NCBI RefSeq assembly: GCF_904846615.1
Contig: NZ_CAJHBK010000001.1
Coordinates: 434,001-498,000 of the forward strand
Source: Psychrobacter sp. JCM 18902
GTDB lineage: Bacteria; Pseudomonadota; Gammaproteobacteria; Pseudomonadales; Moraxellaceae
Reading direction: 5' to 3'
DNA: 64,000 bases
The notes under the pieces were generated by a model, which saw only the letters and a program-made list of their open reading frames with translations, ran no database searches and had not been told where the DNA came from. Made by a program: the position numbers and the translations under genes. Positions 8,492 through 17,930 of the stretch are shown here, one piece after another (the stretch's first letter is position 1; each line of letters opens with the position of its first letter).

Positions 8492-9508
8492 TTAGTACAT
8501 ATGCTCATGTCCGGTTTTACCCTTAAAGGTGTAGTAGGCAAAAGCGGTATAACTCAGGATAATCGGTAGCATTATGACGGCACCAACTAACATAAAGGAT
8601 AGTGAGGTGTCAGCTGCGGCTGCCTCATAAATCGTCATCTGATACGGTACGATGTATGGGAACATGGCGAAACAAACCCCGATATAGCCCATCAAAAACA
8701 GTGCCACAGTCAACAAGAAAGGACGATATTCGCGCTCGCCACTTAAGTCTTTACGCATCAAGAAAAATAATAGTAAAACTATAATTGGCATAGGTGCTAG
8801 ATATAATAGACCTGGGAAGCCAAACCAGCCTTCGAGGGCATTAATGTCTGAAAAATACATAAACGCTGTGACGACGATCATTGCCACTACCAAAGCAGAC
8901 AGCATCCAGCCAGACACTTTGCGTGCCCAGACTTGTAGGGTATGCTCAGTTTTGATAATGAGCCATGTAGAGCCAAGCAAGGCGTAACCGATAATCATGG
9001 CAAAGCCGCAGACGATCGAGAAAGGTGTGAGCCAGTCAAACGGCCCACCAGTATATAGGCGGTTGCTTGCCTCAAGACCTTGTACAAGCGCCCCAAGCAT
9101 AATACCTTGAGAGAATGTAGCAACGACTGAACCAACAAAAAAGAAAGTGTCCCATACGTGACGACGTGACGATGCTTTGAAGCGAAATTCAAATGCCACA
9201 CCACGCATTATTAGACCGAATAGCATAAAAGTAACAGGCAGATAAAGCCCCGTCATAATGATGCCATAAGCCACTGGGAAAGCAGCGAACAAGCCGCCAC
9301 CGCCCAATACTAGCCAAGTCTCGTTACCATCCCAAAATGGGGCAATAGAGTTCATGATGCGGCTACGGTTTTTATCTGAGCCAGCAAAGGGAAACAAGAT
9401 GCCGCAGCCTAAATCAAAGCCATCAAGCAATACATAGATAAAGACGGATAGAGCGATCAGTCCGCCCCAAATTAAAGGTAAGTCTAATACATCACCGTAG
9501 TTAAACAT
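8492..9508 (-). CDS. cydB: Cytochrome bd-type (CIO-like) quinol oxidase subunit II
   Basis: Subunit II of the membrane quinol oxidase that reduces O2 to water without pumping protons; it pairs with CydA. 338 residues, about 8-9 membrane helices, with the characteristic N-terminal LLDGFDLGCGILFPF and the WDGNETWLVLGGGGLFAAFP segment of the family. Its start overlaps the cydA stop by one base (TAATG), so translation is probably coupled. Length and partner point to the cyanide-insensitive (CIO) branch. Confidence 0.95.
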   Translation of the reverse strand: MFNYGDVLDLPLIWGGLIALSVFIYVLLDGFDLGCGILFPFAGSDKNRSRIMNSIAPFWDGNETWLVLGGGGLFAAFPVAYGIIMTGLYLPVTFMLFGLIMRGVAFEFRFKASSRRHVWDTFFFVGSVVATFSQGIMLGALVQGLEASNRLYTGGPFDWLTPFSIVCGFAMIIGYALLGSTWLIIKTEHTLQVWARKVSGWMLSALVVAMIVVTAFMYFSDINALEGWFGFPGLLYLAPMPIIVLLLFFLMRKDLSGEREYRPFLLTVALFLMGYIGVCFAMFPYIVPYQMTIYEAAAADTSLSFMLVGAVIMLPIILSYTAFAYYTFKGKTGHEHMY

Positions 9509-11004
9509 TAGCGTAACCCTCCATCATCGACGTCGTTTGCAGGAGTATCTATATCTTCTTCAGTACTCTTAGCAGGATTGTTATCGCCACTGAGCGCACG
9601 ACCTTGGCTTTCGGTCACTGAGTGTTCATAGAAATTATCATCGGCAGGATCTTCATACGGTTTTGGCCCTTGAGCGATCAAGCGTAGAATATAAAAACTG
9701 CCTGCACCGAAAACAAATATATAGAGGACAATAAAACCAATCAACGTGGTTGCCACTTGCTGTGCTGCGAGCGGTGACATACTTTCTGCGGTGCGTATCA
9801 CACCATATACAGTCCATGGTTGACGTCCTGTCTCGGTCACAAACCAGCCCGCCAATAATGCGATAAAGCCAAGTGGCGTCATCATCATCCAAGCACGGTG
9901 GAACCAGACACTTTCGGGATTATACTGCTGCTTTTTAAAGTATTTATAGAGACTAAATAAGCCGACCAGCACCATTAACATGCCAATACCAACCATGATG
10001 CGAAATGCCCAGAATACAATCATCACCGGTGGTTGGTCTTCAGGTGCCCAGTTTTTTAGACCTTTTACTTCCCCATCTAACGAATGGGTAAGAATCAAGC
10101 CTGAAACATAGGGGATGCTTATTTCATATTTATTGGTTTGGTTTTCTTGGTCAGGAATAGCAAATAAGCGTAACGCTGCGCCGCGCTCATCCTCCCAAAT
10201 ACCTTCCATCGCTGCGACTTTGGCTGGCTGATGCTCTAAAGTGTTTAGACCATGCTCATCGCCAATCAATACTTGAGCGGGTGCGACAAATATCGCCATA
10301 ATCATGGCCATACCTAGCATGACACGACCATGTTGACGGTGTTCGGTGTGTTTTTTGGACTGAATATAATAAGCACCAACCCCGCCAATGACAAAGGCAG
10401 TCGTCAAGAATGCCGCTGTCATCATATGAGCATAGCGGTAAGGGAATGAAGGGCTAAAGATGATCTCAAGCCAATTGGTAGGATATAACAGTCCATCTGC
10501 GCCCATCATAAAGCCTTGCGGCGTCTGCATAAAGCTGTTGGCGGCTAAAATCCAAAAGCCTGAAATCAGTGTACCAATGGCGACAATGGCAGTGGAAGCG
10601 AAATGCATACGCTTGCTCACACGCCCCCAACCAAATAGCATAATACCTAAAAAGGATGCTTCTAAGAAAAACGCGGTCAATACTTCGTAGGCGAGTAGTG
10701 GCCCCAAGACGTTACCGGCTTTGTCAGAAAATACCGCCCAGTTAGTACCGAACTGGTAGGACATTACTACACCAGATACCACGCCCATACCGAATACCAC
10801 GGCAAATATCTTGACCCAGTGTTTATAAACTTCAGCATAAATTGGCTCGCCTGTTTTGAGCCAACGGAATTCAAGCACCGTTAACCAGCTGGCAAGTCCG
10901 ATAGAAAACGCGGGAAAAACAATATGAAACGAGATAACAAAAGCGAATTGGATACGCGCGAGCATCAGCGCATCGAGCTGGTCAATCATAAACGTAGCGA
11001 ACAT
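9508..11004 (-). CDS. cydA: Cytochrome bd-type (CIO-like) quinol oxidase subunit I
   Basis: Subunit I carries the three haems and the quinol site of the bd oxidase. 498 residues. Visible marks: an N-terminal helix with the haem-ligand His in FVISFHIVFP, the SFPYRYAHM helix (a second haem His), and the conserved GRQPW. The periplasmic Q-loop after KGLKNW is some 60 residues shorter than in E. coli CydA, which places it in the short-Q-loop CIO group. The C-terminus is a soluble acidic tail. It is first in an operon with cydB and a DUF2474 gene. A good promoter lies about 200 bp upstream with a palindrome over the start point. Confidence 0.95.
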   Translation of the reverse strand: MFATFMIDQLDALMLARIQFAFVISFHIVFPAFSIGLASWLTVLEFRWLKTGEPIYAEVYKHWVKIFAVVFGMGVVSGVVMSYQFGTNWAVFSDKAGNVLGPLLAYEVLTAFFLEASFLGIMLFGWGRVSKRMHFASTAIVAIGTLISGFWILAANSFMQTPQGFMMGADGLLYPTNWLEIIFSPSFPYRYAHMMTAAFLTTAFVIGGVGAYYIQSKKHTEHRQHGRVMLGMAMIMAIFVAPAQVLIGDEHGLNTLEHQPAKVAAMEGIWEDERGAALRLFAIPDQENQTNKYEISIPYVSGLILTHSLDGEVKGLKNWAPEDQPPVMIVFWAFRIMVGIGMLMVLVGLFSLYKYFKKQQYNPESVWFHRAWMMMTPLGFIALLAGWFVTETGRQPWTVYGVIRTAESMSPLAAQQVATTLIGFIVLYIFVFGAGSFYILRLIAQGPKPYEDPADDNFYEHSVTESQGRALSGDNNPAKSTEEDIDTPANDVDDGGLR

Positions 11005-11183
11005 AAACGGTTACCCTTATCTGTTAGCTGAATAGCGCTGGCTTCCATAAAACGCTCAAGTAACTGCCCGCAATCGTCTATAGATTAAGGTAAAAAATAG
11101 TACGGGCAATGGCTCAGTGTTGATTAGCGAGCAATCTTAGGGATAGAGTGCGGCTAAGCTAACGACTGTTTAGCTGAATTAAG

Positions 11184-11205
11184 TAATTTATATCCCTATA
11201 AATTA
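11184..11205 (-). promoter_or_regulatory. Palindrome over the predicted cydAB start site (possible operator)
   Basis: Perfect 9-bp inverted repeat TAATTTATA / TATAAATTA separated by TCCC. It overlaps the last bases of the predicted -10 and the predicted transcription start. That position suits a repressor operator; no matching regulator is in the window, and the AT-rich arms could also arise by chance. Confidence 0.45.
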
Positions 11206-11230
11206 ATACATTACTGTCAGGTGCTGTCAA
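11203..11230 (-). promoter_or_regulatory. Predicted sigma70-type promoter of cydAB
   Basis: On the minus strand a perfect -35, TTGACA (11225-11230), is followed after 16 bp by TATTAA (11203-11208; 4 of 6 to the -10 consensus). The start would fall near 11196, giving a leader of about 190 nt. Confidence 0.55.
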
Positions 11231-11507
11231 TATATTATGCGCTTCCCTCGATACACACGCAAGCTGCGCAACAGATTGGTCGCATACCTGAGAGTCATTA
11301 AAAACTGCTGAGATAAACCCAGATATATCAGACTAATCGCTTGAGAAAACAAGGTGTTATCAAGTTCACCTTAATAACAGTAATGTTTTATTTTTGTACT
11401 AGTATAGGCACAAATATCCAACAGAGTACAAAGTTGCAAAGCCATCTGCTTTACTCTTAATTTTAAAGCGCAAAGACCAGTGCAGTGCTATATGACACAA
11501 GCAATCA

Positions 11508-13982
11508 TTATTCCTGCAATTGTTTATGTAGAATCTGGCGTAATGTCAAAATAGTTTGCGGGTTAGTTTGAATGCTATGACCACCGCTGATAATCGTCTC
11601 AGAGGCTGCGCCATCAAGATGAGCGCTGGTATAAGGAACAATACCATCTGATAAACGTTCAGTTAGTGCTTGGCTGATATCTTCATTGACGGTGACGGCT
11701 GCAACCAGTGGTTGGGCAGAGAGCTTTGAGCTATCAGAAGGGCTACTGGTACCGACTGTTTCATTTTCAATGTCTTCTTCTACTGCTTGCGACAAATCAA
11801 CCTTTGCACCGGCTGGCTGCATTTGCGCCAGTCCTTTGGTAATGTCGGCATCATTATTGGCAATGATAGAATGATAGGTCACACGATCATTGATGGTGAT
11901 GTCTTTCGTCAGTTGTATAAAAGAAGATTTGTCACTCAGCTGACTTGCACCATTTTGTAAATATAACGCACCCAAAGGATTTTGTGCCAAATCACCTTGC
12001 GTGGCAATGGTGGCCAAGTTGTCCGTGACAGTTTTTACCAAACCGACTGGCAAATAGACAATACGGCGCAGTGCCCGAGTGAACCAGCGATCTGCATAGT
12101 CAGTTCCGCGAAAAGGCGCTGATAAAAAGACAGCCGTATCTACTTGTGGTAAGGCTTTTAGCTCAAAGCGTTCTTTTAGCTGATCTTCGCCAAATGATGC
12201 TTTAAGTGCGTCACGAATCTTACGTTTTTCACTATCAGACAGCAAATTTTGATCGTCTAGTCGATCTAGGTCATCGACCAAGTTCTCATCAGATAGCATC
12301 ATGCGAGCGATAATGGCACCCATACTATGACTGATAATCACGCTGTTTTTGCTGGCGCGATTTTGTCCTTTAGGATCAGTTTGCTCGTAGGTGCTGTTGA
12401 TTAACTGTTGTATTTGATAACGATTTTCTAAAATGGGCAAATTGGTTGGATAGAATATCTGCCACACTTGATAGTTATCACGCAACTTATCGTCGTTGAG
12501 AATATCGTTGGTTAAATTGACCCAAGTGGCAGGGCTAGAAGCCAAACCATGCAGCATAATCAGGACGCGCTTATTGGGATCATAAGGCTCAAGCATGAAT
12601 AATTTGGGCAGTCTGGCCTCTGGCTGGCGAGTGATTAAATTGAGATAACCGACGCCATCTAGCTGGTTCTCTGACAGCCACAAGCCATAACCTGCAGAAA
12701 AGTTAGCCGCCAGTGGATAGTCACTATTAAGGATATTAACGCTTTCGCTTTGGTACGGGTTGTACAAATGAATATCGAGCTTGCGACTGCTTAGTACATC
12801 CAATACGCTATCGCCGCTTGGTTCAATCAATCCTGTTAATAGCAAATGTCCAGTAGGGTAGATACGAGAACTTGGCTTGCTCTCATCTGTGTCTCCATCT
12901 TTCTCATTGGTCAATCGACCTGACAATGATGACACTAATAATTGGCGAATCGTGGTGGTATAGCGGTCATCCAGTGAGGCCACCAAGCTGATACCTAAGC
13001 CTGGACGTTTGCTGATTGAGTTAAGCCCAGAGAGGCGTAATTCGTAAGTGGAAACCAAGTCTGCTAGTGCAGAGGTCTGCTTATGTGCATTTTGCAAATA
13101 GTTATTTTCATTAGGCAAATACACACCAAGATCATAATCATCAATTTGTATTTTCATGACGTTGACTTGATCAGTCGGTTTGCCCTTGAGCGGTGAGTAA
13201 TTGGCAATCGCGGCTTGGCTACTGTCATTAAGATGGCTAGCGGATGTGGGCAAATAATCTACTTTGGTGCCGCCCATCAATTTATTTGAGCCGTTGGTTG
13301 ATCTATAAAGCTGGGTTATCACATCATTACTGGCGGCATTATAGATGTCTTGGGTCTGAATATCGGTGTCATTTGGAATACGATTCTGTGCCTGAGAGGG
13401 GCTTTTGTCTTGATCTGCGCCCTCAAAATCATGCGTCAAACTGTCATAAAATAAATAGGTATAACTGGATTTGATAGCATCGAATAATCGCTCTTGATAA
13501 CCTGTTAGACAGCGATTGGTGTTTTCTTGCTGGACTTTAGCTTCTGTATCTTCTAAAGGTGCGTTGGCATAATAAGGATCAAGTGGCGGGCGAGCCAGCG
13601 CATTGCGGCAGTCCTGAGAGGCAGAAAGCTGTCGCGCTTTTGCGTAGTGTAACTCTGCAAAAACTGCCAAAGCAGGACGGTAGTGTTCATTCAAAATACT
13701 GTCAGTAAGCTGAGTAAGGCATAAATCAAACTGCTGCATACAGGCTTGCTCATTGAGCCCTGCCGATAAGAGCGCTGATGCCGTATCACTGCTTAGTTTC
13801 TTGGTGGTGACGATATTACCGCGCTGCGCAGTAATCGTCTTCGCTGACGCTTGCTTATTCACTGATACCGTACTGCACGCAGGTAGTAATGCTACCGCGG
13901 CTATCAAGGCGACTGATGTGATCGAAAATGGGGTTTTCTTAGCATGCGTCACCATATTTTTGATAGGGCTAGCGAAAGTCAT
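11508..13982 (-). CDS. Large alpha/beta-hydrolase lipoprotein (lipase/esterase-like)
   Basis: 824 residues. A lipoprotein signal ends in LLPAC with C36 as the acylated residue, so it should be membrane-anchored in the periplasm or outer membrane. The first 460 residues are not a domain I recognise. The C-terminal part has hydrolase marks: an oxyanion-type HGLASSPATW at about 478-487, the nucleophile motif SHSMG with S553 (first Gly of GxSxG replaced by Ser), FLSAPFRGTDYA, and GGHS with H802 near the end as the likely catalytic His. The substrate cannot be deduced. Monocistronic; neighbours give no clue. The start at 13982 is the first in-frame ATG; 13955 is an alternative that keeps the signal peptide. 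Confidence 0.8.
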   Translation of the reverse strand: MTFASPIKNMVTHAKKTPFSITSVALIAAVALLPACSTVSVNKQASAKTITAQRGNIVTTKKLSSDTASALLSAGLNEQACMQQFDLCLTQLTDSILNEHYRPALAVFAELHYAKARQLSASQDCRNALARPPLDPYYANAPLEDTEAKVQQENTNRCLTGYQERLFDAIKSSYTYLFYDSLTHDFEGADQDKSPSQAQNRIPNDTDIQTQDIYNAASNDVITQLYRSTNGSNKLMGGTKVDYLPTSASHLNDSSQAAIANYSPLKGKPTDQVNVMKIQIDDYDLGVYLPNENNYLQNAHKQTSALADLVSTYELRLSGLNSISKRPGLGISLVASLDDRYTTTIRQLLVSSLSGRLTNEKDGDTDESKPSSRIYPTGHLLLTGLIEPSGDSVLDVLSSRKLDIHLYNPYQSESVNILNSDYPLAANFSAGYGLWLSENQLDGVGYLNLITRQPEARLPKLFMLEPYDPNKRVLIMLHGLASSPATWVNLTNDILNDDKLRDNYQVWQIFYPTNLPILENRYQIQQLINSTYEQTDPKGQNRASKNSVIISHSMGAIIARMMLSDENLVDDLDRLDDQNLLSDSEKRKIRDALKASFGEDQLKERFELKALPQVDTAVFLSAPFRGTDYADRWFTRALRRIVYLPVGLVKTVTDNLATIATQGDLAQNPLGALYLQNGASQLSDKSSFIQLTKDITINDRVTYHSIIANNDADITKGLAQMQPAGAKVDLSQAVEEDIENETVGTSSPSDSSKLSAQPLVAAVTVNEDISQALTERLSDGIVPYTSAHLDGAASETIISGGHSIQTNPQTILTLRQILHKQLQE

Positions 13983-14302
13983 AGGTGAGTCCAGTTAGTC
14001 GTAAAAGCATGATTGAGTCAGTAATTTATAAGAAGAAGTGTAGCGTAACTTTTCGCATTAAACTATTTTATTTAAATTTCAAAAATACGGTTTAAACTTC
14101 GATAATTGAATCGAACACGCATTTAAATAAGGCAGACAGCAAGTTGGGTTCAATGGAGTTTCGTTAGACATAAAAAAGCCCCTGACTCTATATTGAAGTA
14201 ATTTCTATATAAAGTCAGGGGCTTAGTCGAGTCAATCTAGCTTATGGAGCAATCATGGAATTTGGTAAATTTACTTAATGAGATTTAAATACCCAATCAA
14301 TG
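13983..14302. other. Intergenic region holding a terminator
   Basis: 320 bp between two minus-strand genes. It contains the terminator at 14171-14224 for the upstream repeat-protein gene and, by position, the promoter of the hydrolase gene, which I cannot pin down. Confidence 0.5.
14171..14224 (-). terminator. Intrinsic terminator of the exported repeat-protein gene
   Basis: AAGCCCCTGACT (14177-14188) pairs perfectly with AGTCAGGGGCTT (14213-14224). On the minus strand the stem runs into a T-stretch (A-run at 14172-14178 on the plus strand). It lies about 80 bp after the stop of the gene at 14303. Confidence 0.88.
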
Positions 14303-15472
14303 TTAAGCACTAGGCTTAACATTGATGTCAGGCGCAGGTATATCCCAGATGTAGAATTTACCCTCTTCAATAAGTTTGATTTGCTGACGAATGATGTCAT
14401 TGTTAGGATTTTTCTGTTCAAGACGACGCAAGCGCTCTAGTGCATTATCGCGGCGATCACTTAATAAGTCTGACTGTGCCAAGCTTTGCTCTGCTTCGGT
14501 ATAGCCAAGAGACACTGCGCGGTCTAGGTATTTTTGACCTTCTTTGAAGCCGCCGCCTTCTGACAACATCATGCCATATAAGAAGTTGGCTTCGCCGCTA
14601 TCAGGTTGCAGTTTAATGGCACGGTCAACATATTTTCCACCGCGTATCGTATAGTCTGATCCCAAATCTAAGTTACGTCCCATGCCATTGAGTTTAGCGG
14701 CACGAATCAATACATCATAAGAGGCATTTGGTGATTCAGCATAAGGCTGTATCCATTCAGCCAATACTTTGATTTTTTCACGCGTATAATGGCGCTGTGA
14801 GCGGTTAGGGAAGTTTGGTGGGTAATGACGGGCATTAGGTGAGACGTCTTCGATAAAGTCATCAAGCAAGCTCACATCTAGCTGATCGTTGTTATTACCG
14901 TTTTGCTGAGGAATCAACACAGTCGGTACAAAGCTTACGTCTGACAATTGCACTTGCGGCGTTGGTATATTGGCAAGCTGACCACTACGCAGGTCGACAC
15001 CAGTAGCGGTCAAAGGACCAGGCTCATAAACTCGAGTGGTGCCAGTGAACTCAGGTATTTTTGGTGCTGGTACAACATCTTGTGGTTGCAATGTACTCAT
15101 TGGCGCACGATACGGCTGAGCATTATTTGGTAAAGGAGCACTTTGTGGAACGCTAGTGCTTTGAAGGTCAGTTGGTTGAGTATTGGCTGTTACCGCCGCA
15201 GTTGGTGAAGTTGATGGAGTACCCTCTTGTGCTGTACTAGCCGCAGTCGGTCGAGCAAGGCGAATCACACGTTTGCTAGAATCCATAGCGCTAGGCACCG
15301 ATGTGGCAGTAGTATCGGTCTTTGCAGCATCTGTTGCCGCATTGGTTTCTGCTGCATTGACAGGCGCTGATAATAGCATGGCACAAGCTGTTGCCAGTGC
15401 TGTCAGAGTTGCCAGTTTAGGCGACTTGCTAGACGCACGGGCAGAGAGAGTCGATTGGTTGATGGCTTTCAT
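14303..15472 (-). CDS. Exported tetratricopeptide/Sel1-like repeat protein
   Basis: 389 residues with a Sec signal peptide (hydrophobic LATLTALATACAMLLSAPVNA, cleaved near residue 40). About 190 residues rich in Ala, Thr, Pro and Gln follow, then a helical repeat region (about 240-375) with TPR/Sel1-like units such as AIKLQPDSGEANFLYGMMLSEGG followed by a YLDRAVSLGY step. Such repeats usually bind partner proteins; none is suggested by the neighbours. No catalytic motif. The ATG follows an AAGG-type SD; a tandem repeat lies just upstream and a terminator downstream. Confidence 0.75.
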   Translation of the reverse strand: MKAINQSTLSARASSKSPKLATLTALATACAMLLSAPVNAAETNAATDAAKTDTTATSVPSAMDSSKRVIRLARPTAASTAQEGTPSTSPTAAVTANTQPTDLQSTSVPQSAPLPNNAQPYRAPMSTLQPQDVVPAPKIPEFTGTTRVYEPGPLTATGVDLRSGQLANIPTPQVQLSDVSFVPTVLIPQQNGNNNDQLDVSLLDDFIEDVSPNARHYPPNFPNRSQRHYTREKIKVLAEWIQPYAESPNASYDVLIRAAKLNGMGRNLDLGSDYTIRGGKYVDRAIKLQPDSGEANFLYGMMLSEGGGFKEGQKYLDRAVSLGYTEAEQSLAQSDLLSDRRDNALERLRRLEQKNPNNDIIRQQIKLIEEGKFYIWDIPAPDINVKPSA

Positions 15473-15490
15473 AAAAATCGTTACCTTAGT

Positions 15491-15520
15491 TTATTTAGTT
15501 GTTATTTAGTTGTTATTTAG
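15491..15520. repeat. 11-bp tandem repeat in the leader of the repeat-protein gene
   Basis: TTATTTAGTTG at 15491-15501 and 15502-15512, then a partial third copy TTATTTAG. It lies 19-48 bp upstream of the start codon, so a copy change would alter promoter or SD spacing. Confidence 0.8.
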
Positions 15521-15762
15521 CAATTGAATGGTTATTAGCTCATGTCTTTGCGGCAAAATCATACAAATTTTTAATACCCTAACAAATTCAGCTGAGCGCT
15601 ATCAGTAGTAGGATTGTTAATAGTAACGCGATAGCGTGTACGTCATGCCAGCGACAGCAGGGTAAATGAGAGCAATATCAATAATAAAGCGCACTGTAAT
15701 TACCATCACAACACACTTATCATCATAACCTATCGCTCAAAATCTGCTATCACAGATGGCAA

Positions 15763-16407
15763 TTACAAGTGATATGCCGTGGCTTTCATGCGATTGGCCA
15801 TCCAGCGCATAGTATGACGTACAGGCGGTGATAACGCTGCGCCGCCACTTGCTAATGCCAGCTCACGATGATGCAACTCTTCAATATCCATTTGTGCCAG
15901 TATCTCTTTTGAGCGTTTATCGTGCTCTGGTAATTGGGTGATATGGTCTTGTAAATGTTCGCTGACTTGAGCTTCTGTCTCTGCGACGAATCCCAAGCTA
16001 AATTCATTAGAGATGGCACCCGCGACTGCACCAAGACCGAAAGACATGCCATACCATAATGGCGTAAAGACACTGGCATGACTGCCAAGCTCGTCTAATC
16101 GCGTCTCGCACCAGACCAAATGATCGACCTCTTCTTCGGCTGATTGTTGCATGGCTTGCTTGACGCCACTGTTTTTGGCGGCAAATGCTTGACCATGATA
16201 CAGACCTTGCGCGCATACTTCACCAGTATGATTGATACGCATCAATCCGGCGACATGTCGCGCCTCGGTGATAGTGAGCTCAGGAATCTCGTCACTGCTG
16301 ACTGGTAGTGGACGAGTGCTAGGGTTTGAATGTGGTACGACAGCTCGTAATGCCTTATCGACCCCAAGTAATAATTGGTCGACTTTGGATAAGGGGCGCA
16401 GGGCCAT
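15763..16407 (-). CDS. coq7: Demethoxyubiquinone hydroxylase Coq7
   Basis: Coq7 hydroxylates 3-demethoxyubiquinone, the penultimate step of ubiquinone synthesis, at the inner membrane. The 214 residues show the carboxylate-bridged di-iron pattern: Glu in RINHTGEVCAQG, the EEEVDHLVWCE motif (E-x2-H), Glu in VAETEAQVSEHL, and EELHHREL. Length is normal. The AGGAG of the SD sits about seven bases before the ATG. It stands alone; ubiquinone made with it would feed the quinol oxidase upstream in the window, but no direct link is shown. Confidence 0.94.
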   Translation of the reverse strand: MALRPLSKVDQLLLGVDKALRAVVPHSNPSTRPLPVSSDEIPELTITEARHVAGLMRINHTGEVCAQGLYHGQAFAAKNSGVKQAMQQSAEEEVDHLVWCETRLDELGSHASVFTPLWYGMSFGLGAVAGAISNEFSLGFVAETEAQVSEHLQDHITQLPEHDKRSKEILAQMDIEELHHRELALASGGAALSPPVRHTMRWMANRMKATAYHL

Positions 16408-16448
16408 GATTCACTCCTGATGGCTTAAATACGATCAAAAAATTAAAC

Positions 16449-16488
16449 TTATCTGTTCTTCTAAAACATTATCTGTTTTTCTAAAATA
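16449..16488. repeat. Tandem duplication, 20 bp x 2, upstream of coq7
   Basis: TTATCTGTTCTTCTAAAACA (16449-16468) is followed by TTATCTGTTTTTCTAAAATA (16469-16488), 18 of 20 identical. It lies 40-80 bp before the coq7 start, likely in its promoter or leader. Confidence 0.8.
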
Positions 16489-16598
16489 ATGATAGTGATT
16501 AACGCATAGGTATTACTATAGCAAACAATCCAAATGATCAGCATCAATATTATCAGTTTGATAACACATTGATTGCTATAGCAGCATGCCAATCTTAC

Positions 16599-17930
16599 TT
16601 ATGGAGCCACTTCATCATGCGTTTGGATGACTGCATTTTTAATATGTTTATTGAGTTTACTGTATAAAAAGGCACCGAAGGCAATGTTTATGAGTCCTGT
16701 CACCAAAAATAGCTGAGGTAAATTGAATCCCAAAGCGTTCAAGATCACGATAGAGAAAATCGCTGAGGTGACCATAAATATCGCGTTAAAGATATTGTTG
16801 GCACCAACGACGCGCGCGCGGTGGCTCTTGGGTGCATAGGCCTGCATAGAGGCATATAATGGTACGATGTATAAACCGCCGCTAAAGCCCAAAAAGAATA
16901 AATCAGCAAAGACGCGCCAGCTGCCACTCACCGCAAATAGCTCACTGATGCCAAACAGAGTCGCATTATTCACATTGATGTTGAGACTTGACAGTGAAAA
17001 ATACAAATCAATTGCAAAAATACTTAAGCCGGCGATACCAAAGGGCAAAAGACGTAAGCTGACTTGGTTTTTGGTTAGTGATTTGCATAATAATGAGCCA
17101 ATCGACACACCAACAGAAAACAAGGTTAATAGGAAAATAACCACTGATTCATCACCATGTAAGATGACCTTGCTGAATTCTGGCGTTTGGGTCAAAAACG
17201 TCGCGCCATAAAACCAAAACCAGCTATTACCAAGGATGACAAAGAACAAAAAAGGCAATGAATATAAGTAGCGCACCGTCGCCACACTAGTGGTCACAAT
17301 GTTCCAGTTGATTTTTAGGTTTGGCTGCATCGCTGGCATGTGGGGTATCAATCGTGCGACAAAATAACCCAATACGGCGATGACCAATACGGTCACACTT
17401 ATCCAATAGAGCGGCTGTGCTATCTGGGTTAAAACACCCGCGATAATCATACCGAGTAAGATCGCTAACGACGTCCCCATTTGAAACAAACCATTAGCGC
17501 CAACCAATTCATCTTCTTTCATCGCTTGTGGTAAGTAGGCGTATTTAATAGGCCCGAAAAAAGTAGATTGAGTACCCATGAGAAACAACGCAACAAATAA
17601 CAATGCGTACCACTCAAACACGAACCCTACTGCCGCAATCACCATAATTAAGAACTCAAGCAGCTTAATCAATCGTGTGAGTTTTGATTTTTCAAATTTA
17701 TCCGCGATTTGTCCTGCCAGTGCAGAAAACAAAAAGTAGGGCAAAATAAACAACATCGCGGCCAAGTTATTCAAAATACTGACTTCCATGCCCAACTGAC
17801 TCGCAGCGGTGTAAGTCAAAACCAGTATGAGTGCTTGCTTAAAAATATTGTCATTAAACGCGCCCAAGAACTGGGTAAAAAACATGGCGCTAAAACGGCG
17901 GTGCTTAAATAATTGAAACTGATTGGCCAT
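16599..17930 (-). CDS. MFS transporter, LplT-like (lysophospholipid flippase candidate)
   Basis: 443 residues with about 12 membrane helices. The N-terminus carries FTQFLGAFNDNIFKQAL, the mark of the LplT-type MFS branch, whose members move lysophospholipids into the inner leaflet for re-acylation. Many bacteria have this transporter fused to, or next to, an acyltransferase/acyl-ACP synthetase (Aas); here it stands alone and no aas is in the window. Substrate is therefore inferred from family only. The ATG at 17930 opens directly into the first helix. Confidence 0.82.
   Translation of the reverse strand: MANQFQLFKHRRFSAMFFTQFLGAFNDNIFKQALILVLTYTAASQLGMEVSILNNLAAMLFILPYFLFSALAGQIADKFEKSKLTRLIKLLEFLIMVIAAVGFVFEWYALLFVALFLMGTQSTFFGPIKYAYLPQAMKEDELVGANGLFQMGTSLAILLGMIIAGVLTQIAQPLYWISVTVLVIAVLGYFVARLIPHMPAMQPNLKINWNIVTTSVATVRYLYSLPFLFFVILGNSWFWFYGATFLTQTPEFSKVILHGDESVVIFLLTLFSVGVSIGSLLCKSLTKNQVSLRLLPFGIAGLSIFAIDLYFSLSSLNINVNNATLFGISELFAVSGSWRVFADLFFLGFSGGLYIVPLYASMQAYAPKSHRARVVGANNIFNAIFMVTSAIFSIVILNALGFNLPQLFLVTGLINIAFGAFLYSKLNKHIKNAVIQTHDEVAP

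Larger units (their letters stand above)
11005..11507. other. Intergenic region upstream of cydA
   Basis: 503 bp between cydA and the end of the hydrolase gene, with no ORF. It holds the cydA promoter (11203-11230) and the palindrome at 11184-11205. I looked for an FNR/ANR box (TTGAT-N4-ATCAA) and saw none. No clear terminator for the hydrolase gene is visible. Confidence 0.6.
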
